Positions 58,016 to 64,000 of a DNA stretch of 64,000 nt are shown piece after piece. Source of the stretch: Rhizoclosmatium globosum. Its lineage: Eukaryota; Chytridiomycota; Chytridiomycetes; Chytridiales; Chytriomycetaceae. How positions within the stretch are numbered: position 1 is the first letter of the stretch; the number at the start of each line of letters is the position of its first letter. The notes beneath the pieces are model-generated. The model ran no database searches and was not told where the DNA came from. It was given only the letters and a program-made list of their open reading frames with translations. The stretch is from NCBI GenBank assembly GCA_002104985.1, contig MCGO01000038.1, positions 310,001 to 374,000 on the forward strand, in the 5' to 3' direction. The translations under genes and the position numbers were made by a program.

Positions 58016-59011
58016 CTAGTGAGATAAATGCTTGAAAACTAAATCAATAGCTGTCACAGTCGTCTGCTCGTGCTGGCCAGTGCCCGCAGAGACACGGGAA
58101 ACACCAAACCCATCAGGCCCCAATTCAGTTCCCAACTCCTTGTTACTCGCAACAAAATTAACAGTAATCTTTCCACCCTTTCCAGTCTCTTCCAATCCTC
58201 CAATAGAGTGCACAGAGTCTGTCAACGCAACTCTCTTGATCTTGGCACTCGCAGAAGAACCCTGCTTTTCCAATGCTGCCAATAACTTCATAATACACAG
58301 TCCACCATAACTATGTGCAACAACAACAACCCTGTCGGTCTTGGCCTTAGACGCAAGTTCATTCCACACATACTTGACATGTTCCTCTGCACTCACGCTC
58401 CCACGAATCGCCTTCCCGCTCTCCTTCCCACGGTTCTCATTGCTATTGAAGATGAGAACATTGTATCCAGATTTGTGTGCGCGTTCAACGTACTCCAACA
58501 TACTTCCCTTGTACACACTCTCATTAATCACAATCTTGCGTGCCCACTGACCAACTTGAATAGCGAATCCAGGGATCAGCAGCATCAACGGCTTCTCGGA
58601 CACAAGGGCACCAGGGCTATCTCACAAGTATGATGAGTAATTGATTTGAATGTGTCAAAGGGTTTTGGAGGATCTCATCTCTCTGACTCTCTCACCTCAT
58701 CAACACAAAACTCGTCTCCTCCCCTGTCACAGCATCAACAGGCACACTAACTCTTTCCAATCCATGAACGCTTTGCAACTGCTCCACAATCCATTCTGTC
58801 AAGACATCTGTTCAGGGAGCTCCAATTAATCACACTCAAAAAACCACCCAGTCCGCACTATACCTCCAATCGCCTCGTAATGCGCCTGATTGAATGCGCG
58901 GTCAGATGGATCGACATTGTACACATATGGAGACCCGTCAAGCTTGACAAGGTGGTAGTGCGCGTTGACAGTGTACCCAAGTTCAGCCAAGGAGTTTGAA
59001 GGAGCAAGCAT
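58016..59011 (-). CDS. ARB2/FAM172-family alpha/beta-hydrolase-like protein
   Basis: Start at 59011 (MLAPSNSLAELGYTVNAHYH). The N-terminal part has YNVDPSDRAFNQAHYEAIGG. After introns near 58.83 and 58.68 kb comes a long exon with LMLLIPGFAIQVGQWARKI, NVLIFNSNENRGKESGKAI, EEHVKYVWNEL and VVVVAHSYGGLCIMKLL, ending at 58016. The VGQWARK, NxNEN and HSYGG blocks are those of the Arb2 domain (animal FAM172A/ARB2A, fission yeast Arb2). The nucleophile-elbow-like HSYGG is kept. In fission yeast Arb2 belongs to an Argonaute chaperone complex in siRNA-directed heterochromatin. The role here is inferred from the family only. Confidence 0.8.
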
Positions 59012-60399
59012 TTTTTGGAAGGAAGAAAACGAAGGGGAGATGGAACTTTTTCGAACTTGGGGTTGGAGTTGGTGACTTGTGAGTGGATGGATTAGTGATA
59101 GCTCGTGATCGCCACCGGTGAGTGGGTTTGGAGAGTATGCGTTTTGAGATACCCCGGTTCATGTTTTTTCTTGTATTGTTTGTTTGAAAACAATCTTATA
59201 ATAACGCATAGAGGACACAGCGAGACAGCACTTCCACTCAGTACATCGAAATCTACATCAATCTTGAAGAATATAGATTTATTTTGAATAGATCATTTAT
59301 CATAACAGCGATGCAGGACTACAAGGTAGAAAGGACCTATTGAAGTCCGATCCTAGCTCCCAGTACACAACACAGCCATCGCGAAGCAAAAAGAAAAAGA
59401 CAGGAAACGAGAAGAGAAATATACCAAATGGCCTAGATATGATGTGACGGTTCTCAACGATCAAGCGTCGCAAGATTGTAGCGAGGAACAGCAACCCGCC
59501 ATCCTAGCTCACGATCCACAACACTGACATTTGAGGAAGGAAGGGAGAGGAAAGGAAGGTAAAATGTATCAGACAGTCCATCGCCCCATTCTCCATCGCC
59601 CCACGCTATCGCCCACCCATAGGCCAGCGAAAGGGGGGCCGGAGGCAGTCTTCAACCCAAAACGGCGTACCCAAACGAATAAACGAATGAGATCCCTAAC
59701 CGTGAATGGAAACTTCCTGCTCATGGGGGAGGATTCGTCTCATCATCTACATTTGTGAAGATGCCTAGTTTGGAAAACTAAGAGCAGAGACTAACTATAA
59801 AGATGATCCTGTTGAGTGTGAAGTAGATGGTTAGTGATCAGATCGAGCGATGGGAAAGTAGGTAGGTGGTGGTGGTTGGTAGACGAGGAGGTGGGGTGAG
59901 GAAGGGGATGGGAGACTTGCCTTTAGAGTTGGTCGATAAAAAAAAAGAAAGAGTAGATGATGACGCGTTTTATACTGTTTCACAGCTGGTCGGGTCTTTT
60001 CTTTGCTTGGTCGGGGGTTTATCTTTTTCGTCTTGTTTGTTCTGTGTGAGGTTTCCCATACTCGGCCGCATACCATCATGGTTACCAAAACTGAGACGCA
60101 CAACTCCAAATGCTTTCAATTGAAACAATGTAATTCAAATAACGATTATAAGACGAAGAACGTTTGAGTAGATGCAGTTGAGAAGGATGACCTCAAACAG
60201 GCTCCGCAACATACATACCACAACCAAAAAAAAAGACAATCCACAGTGCAAATGAGCCGAAACGCTACGTAATTTACTAGTTCTGATAACAGTATAGAAA
60301 GTATGGTTTGAATTGAAAGAAATATTAAGTTTGGGGTGAATGATCTGAAAATAGGCAGGTCGTATTGGGCTTGAGTGCCGCAGCCAATAATCAAAAGCC
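59012..60399. other. 1.4-kb intergenic region, no gene seen
   Basis: Short frames on both strands without recognisable domains. A motif ATCCTAGCTC(C/A) followed by CACAACAC occurs twice (near 59351 and 59502). No structured RNA family was recognised. It probably contains the ARB2 promoter on the left side. Confidence 0.4.
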
Positions 60400-60470
60400 T
60401 CCCATACGGGGAATCGAACCCCGACCGCCGCCGTGAAAGGGCGGAATCCTGACCGTTGGACTATATGGGA
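60400..60470 (-). tRNA. tRNA-Glu (anticodon UUC)
   Basis: On the minus strand the sequence begins TCCCATATAGTCC and ends CCCCGTATGGGA. The 7-bp acceptor stem TCCCATA/TATGGGA is perfect, the D arm is AGTCC...AGGAT, and the anticodon arm CCGCC-CTTTCAC-GGCGG has TTC at positions 34-36. The T arm CGGGG-TTCGATT-CCCCG is perfect. There is no intron and CCA is not encoded, as expected for a nuclear gene. 71 nt. Confidence 0.95.
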
Positions 60471-60834
60471 TTTAAAGTCGTAAAACTACTATGCAAATAA
60501 AAAGTCGCAAAACTATCACGCAAATTTCGAAAGTCTCAAAACTGTTAAGCAAAGTCTCGAAACTATTAAGCAAATTTAAAGTCCTAAACCTGATATCAGT
60601 CTCAAATTTTAGAACTGTTGAATGGAATTATAGCAATATTGGTTTTAAATTTCAGTCGTGGAGCCTCTTAGTATAGTCTCCACAGTACCTTTTGGTGCCT
60701 CTACTAATCTGTAAAGATATATTAGTTTGCACAGGCCATATCCAACGCACCAAACACAATAGAAATTGAATAAAAGCTATGAAGCAATTCAGCCTATTCA
60801 TATCTTGCCCCAATTTCCCAAAAGGTGTTGCAAA
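60471..60834. other. Intergenic leader with short imperfect repeats
   Basis: From about 60473 to 60590 the unit AAAGTC-(T/G)CAAAACTAT-(T)AAGCAAAT recurs about four times with drift. No TPP aptamer was found in front of the THI20-like gene, unlike the THI6-like gene. A T-rich tail just after the tRNA would suit polymerase III termination on the minus strand only weakly. Confidence 0.4.
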
Positions 60835-62839
60835 ATGCGCAAGACTTCCACCACACGTACAACAATCCAGAAAACAGTTTCCAAAGACCGGACCGTCACT
60901 ACCACCACGACAGTCACTGAATCCAAGTACACTCCCCTTGAACAAGTACCTGCAATTACCAATTCAGGCCACCAAAAGTCAAGCCTGTCAACTTATCAAA
61001 GTTCAACAAAAGAAAAGCAAATGACCTTCAACACCCTCCCACGCGTGCTCACCATCGCCGGCAGTGACTCAGGCGGAGGTGCCGGCATCCAAGCCGATCT
61101 CAAGACCTTCACGTCCTTGGGCACCTTTGGAACCAGCGTAATCACCGCCCTCACCGCCCAAAACACGCAAGGTGTGCAAGGCATCCACCCGTGCCCAACA
61201 GCCTTTGTCGCCCAACAACTTGATTCGGTGTTATCCGACATTGGCACAGACGCCGTCAAGACCGGAATGCTCTTCTCGGCGGAGATGATTGAGGTGGTTG
61301 TCAGCAAGATCAGCGAGTTTGGGCTTGCGAAGGTTGTGCTTGATCCGGTGATGATTGCGACGAGTGGTGATCGGCTGCTTGCGGAAGATGCCGTTGCTGC
61401 GATTGTGGGACGGTTGCTGCCGTTGGCGTTGGTTGTAACACCAAACATTCCTGAGGCGGAAGTGCTGTGTGCCAATGTGCAAAAGGGGTGGGCTGGCAGG
61501 ATTGACAGCTTGGAGGCAATGCATGATGCTGCAAAGTTGTTGCATGCTGCCGGTGTCAAGAATGTTCTTATCAAGGGCGGCCATCTCCCTCTTACGGAAG
61601 CTCCTGTGAAGAACAAGGAAGGTGTGTCTGTTGTGATGCTCAGTCCTACCATCAAGAGAGACAATGGAACTGACAGAAAGTATTGCGTGGATGTCTTGTT
61701 CACTGGTTCCGAGTTGATTGAGTTCTGGAAGGAGTACGTTCCCACCAAGAACACACACGGAACTGGATGTACCTTATCTGCCGCTATCGCTGCGTACCTT
61801 GCCTCTGACAAGACAGGTATGTATGCCTAAAATCGTGTCTACATCGAACTAAACATCATCCAGTCGTTCAAGCTGTCCAAGAAGGTCTGCTATACGTTAC
61901 AAACGCCATCAGCACATCTTTGAACATTGGAAGCGGACACGGTCCATTGAATCACGTCCACAATATTACCCTCCCACAAACACCACTCACCAAGTAAAGT
62001 ACTTCACCATAATCCTGATCTCCCCTCTTAACCTTCCTTCAACCTCCAAACAGGGAAACCTTCATCCAGACCTTGAAATCCGCCTGCGCCAAAGACTGGG
62101 ACGAATACATCAACCACCCCTTCGTCCGCGGAATGGCCGACGGAACCCTCCCAACCGAAAGCTTCAAACACTACATCCGCCAAGACTACATCTACCTCCT
62201 CCACTACGCCCGTGCACACGCTCTCGCCGCCTACAAAGCCACAAAATTCACAGACATCATCAACGCCTCCAGAATCGCATTGCATATCGCTGAGGAAAGC
62301 CAGTTGCACGTCAAGTATTGTGAGCAATGGGGTATTTCCTTGCAAGAGCTTGAGGCGACTAAGGAAGCAACCGCGAACCTCTCGTACACGCGGTACGTGT
62401 TGGAGAAGGGGTTGAGTGGAGATATTTTGGACTTGTTTATGGCTATGGCGCCATGTTTGCTTGGGTATGGTGAGATTGGAATGAAGCTTGCAAACGATCC
62501 AGCTACAAAGAAAGGTGTGTTGAGTCGTTTTTTGTTGAGTGTGACGGGTGAAGTTTAACTCTTTGTTTTAGAGGGTAACTTGTACTGGGCATGGATCTCG
62601 AACTACGGAAAAGAAGATTTCCAACAAGCTGTGACCACTGGAGAAGGTTGGTTTTTAATTTCTATCAGGTAAACGATCTCTGACCTGACCACATCTCATC
62701 AGAACTCTTGTTCCGTTTGTACACTGAAATGGTGCCAGCGTCCAACACCACCCGTCTCGACGATTTGTGCGCAATCTTCAGACAAGCTACCATCTTGGAG
62801 GTCAAGTTCTGGGAAATGGGTCTCAACATTCTCGACTAA
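60835..62839 (+). CDS. THI20: THI20-like HMP kinase / thiaminase II (TenA) fusion
   Basis: The start at 60835 ([15 protein letters not shown]) is the first in-frame ATG and gives a 60-residue Thr-rich extension. The ThiD kinase domain follows: [42 protein letters not shown] and [18 protein letters not shown]. Introns of about 46-56 bp lead to [16 protein letters not shown] and then the TenA domain: [29 protein letters not shown] and [16 protein letters not shown], ending [10 protein letters not shown] at 62839. All joins are in phase. Fungal THI20 phosphorylates HMP and HMP-P to HMP-PP for thiamine synthesis, and the TenA part salvages degraded thiamine. The gene lies directly upstream of the THI6-like gene on the same strand, so kinase and condensing enzyme are neighbours. 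Confidence 0.93.
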
Positions 62840-62902
62840 AGATTGACGCTTCTTGCTAACGGACCTTCCTTATTCTTTTATCCTTTCCCTTCCTTTCCCC
62901 CC

Positions 62903-63060
62903 ATTGAGCAAAAACGGGAGCCAATACTGTTGCGCAGTTTGTTGTTTTGTTTTGTTTGTTTTGTTTGTTTTCCTTTGTTTGCCTTCTGTTTGCGCAGGCT
63001 GAGAAGTTTATAACCGTTTGACCGGAACACGGTAATTCGTGCGTCGGGATTTTGCTCAAT
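62903..63060 (+). promoter_or_regulatory. TPP (thiamine pyrophosphate) riboswitch aptamer
   Basis: P1 is perfect over 11 bp: ATTGAGCAAAA (62903-62913) pairs with TTTTGCTCAAT (63050-63060). Inside it lie GAGCC/GGCTG as P2, the conserved CTGAGA at 62999-63004, then ACCGTTTGACCGGAACACG, GGTAATTCGTGCG and TCGGGA. The standard ACCTGAT..CTGG-ATAATA-CCAGCG core is here ACCGGAA..CACG-GTAATT-CGTGCG, so the P5 stem has changed on both sides and still pairs. The P3 arm is enlarged by a T/G-rich stretch (62940-62990), as is common in eukaryotic examples. The aptamer lies about 80 bp before the THI6-like ATG. TPP riboswitches in fungi act by alternative splicing of thiamine genes. Confidence 0.9.
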
Positions 63061-63120
63061 AAAATAGTTAAAGTCTTAACTTGATAAATAATGGCCTCAA
63101 CGGATTTGTAATTTATGCAG
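63032..63120 (+). promoter_or_regulatory. Candidate riboswitch-controlled 5'-leader intron with uORF
   Basis: A candidate donor GGTAATT at 63032 lies inside the conserved aptamer core, and a good acceptor TTTATGCAG ends at 63120. Between them is a short uORF, ATG at 63091 to TAA at 63111 (seven codons with stop). If TPP binding hides the donor, the uORF would stay in the mRNA and lower translation of the enzyme starting at 63143. The mechanism is inferred from known fungal TPP switches; donor choice is not proven, and other GT sites in the P3 arm are possible. Confidence 0.45.
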
Positions 63121-63142
63121 AGGAATTGGATATTTGAAAACG

Positions 63143-64000
63143 ATGTTGCAAACAAAGACAGTTACTAGAACCACAAAGACAACCACAATCATCAACAAGG
63201 CAGAGTCCAAGCCACTGGATCTCTCCGTGTATGTTGTGATTGATGTGTCAGTGCTTCCAGCTGGAAGGGATGCAGTGGCAGTCGCTGAGCAAGCGCTTGA
63301 AGGCGGGGCAACTGTCATCCAACTCCGCGCAAAGGACCTTGATACAAAGTCCTTTATTGAGCTGTCCAACAAAGTGAAAGCTGTTGCCGCCAAGTTTAGG
63401 GCTTTGTTTGTTGTTAATGATCGAGTTGATGTTGCATTGGCTGTTGATGCTGATGGGATTCACATTGGACAGGTGCTGTAGGATATACTCACTTGGATCA
63501 TAATTAAAACATGAATAATAGGATGACATGCCTCTTGCCACAGCGCGAAGACTGCTTGGTCCCTCAAAGGTGATTGGTGTCACTTGTTCAAACACAGATG
63601 AAGTGAATTCAGCTGTCTCGTCTGGATTCGCAAATTACCTTGGAACCTGTGCCGTGTTTCCAACGGCTACTAAAGCCTACGCCCCCGATTTTACTCCTCT
63701 TGGGGCAACAGGGCTCAACTCCCTCCTCCAAGTCTCATCCCTTCCAATCGTTGCAATTGGGGGAATTAATGCCGAAAATGTGGAACAATTGATCATTGAA
63801 TCCCAGACTCCACTTAAGACTGTCGCCGGTTGCGCTGTTGTTTCTGCCATCGTTTGTGCACAGAAGCCAACTCAAGCCACAAAGGACCTTGCTGCAAAGA
63901 TTCACCCACTCTTGAAACACAATTCTGAATCTTCAATCGCAAGATTCCTCAACCCCCGCCCCCCACGCGTCCAACTCCTCGTGAATCAAGTCGCACAGGC
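63143..64000 (+). CDS. THI6: THI6-like thiamine-phosphate synthase (bifunctional, 3' end beyond window)
   Basis: The start at 63143 (MLQTKTVTRTTKTTTI) gives a short Thr-rich N-terminus like that of its neighbour. The ThiE domain follows: YVVIDVSVLPAGRDA, GATVIQLRAKDLD, ALFVVNDRVDVALAVDADGI, HIGQ and, after an intron at 63473-63521, DDMPLATARRLLGPSKVIGV, SNTDEVNSA and PIVAIGGINAENVEQLI. The last visible residues (HPLLKHNSES..RPPRVQLLVNQVAQ) look like the start of a second domain, expected to be hydroxyethylthiazole kinase as in yeast Thi6, but it lies past the window end. ThiE joins HMP-PP with HET-P to make thiamine phosphate. The gene is under a TPP riboswitch. Confidence 0.92.

Noticed and set aside
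59300..59520. Possible spliceosomal snRNA on the minus strand
   Set aside because: No U1, U2, U4, U5 or U6 signature sequences were found.
60996..61811. 271-codon minus-strand frame over the ThiD domain
   Set aside because: Shadow of the clear kinase domain on the plus strand.
62650..62702. GACCTGACC-like sequence as a second TPP aptamer
   Set aside because: It lies in a short intron of the TenA part, lacks CTGAGA and TAAT core and has no P1 stem.

Overview
The window is nuclear DNA from a fungus, most likely a flagellated early-diverging one (chytrid-like). The evidence is dense spliced genes with short GT-AG introns (mostly 43-62 bp), several Zn2Cys6 'fungal-type' transcription factors, a GCN4-like bZIP factor, an FlbA/Sst2-type DEP-RGS protein and fungal bifunctional thiamine enzymes. 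Alongside these sit genes typical of ciliated or centriole-bearing eukaryotes: a CATIP-like protein and a WDR62/MABP1-like protein. The taxonomic call is inference; no marker gene is present.

Layout. 1-7.7 kb: an armadillo-repeat gene (-), CATIP-like (+), VPS55 (+), COP9 subunit CSN1 (-), RPAP3 (+). 8.2-10.4 kb: a single-cluster Zn2Cys6 factor (+). 10.4-20.1 kb: a gene-poor, repeat-bearing stretch holding two copies of a roughly 0.85-0.9 kb dispersed repeat and, between them, poorly resolved minus-strand genes. 20.1-22.1 kb: remnants of DDE transposons. 22.2-26.5 kb: WDR62/MABP1-like WD40 protein (-). 28.9-31.3 kb: secreted heparinase II/III-like lyase (-). 31.5-40.6 kb: compact housekeeping block (BRF2-like, THG1, CINP-like, an unknown membrane protein, nucleostemin/NUG1 GTPase, an unknown small protein, cytochrome b561). 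40.6-45.0 kb: two tandem Zn2Cys6 factors (-). 45.1-49.2 kb: GPI-type CAP protein and an unknown basic protein (-). 49.9-52.8 kb: GCN4-like bZIP (+) and a third double-cluster factor (+). 53.0-59.0 kb: DEP-RGS, an unknown protein, a Tra2-like SR protein and an ARB2 protein (all -). 60.4 kb: tRNA-Glu(UUC). 60.8-64.0 kb: thiamine genes THI20-like and THI6-like (+), the second preceded by a TPP riboswitch.

Main points of interest: (1) a eukaryotic TPP riboswitch at 62903-63060 with a perfect 11-bp P1 stem, an enlarged P3 arm and a covarying P5 stem, upstream of a candidate 5'-leader splice acceptor and a uORF; (2) three paralogous transcription factors that each carry two complete Zn2Cys6 clusters in tandem; (3) a GCN4-like gene whose upstream region has two TGACTCA sites fused to the start and stop of a uORF; (4) very close divergent start codons (26 and 30 bp) for BRF2/THG1 and CSN1/RPAP3; (5) a concentration of single-base frame breaks in otherwise conserved genes in the first 10 kb, which look like sequence errors or regional decay and should be resolved before calling pseudogenes.
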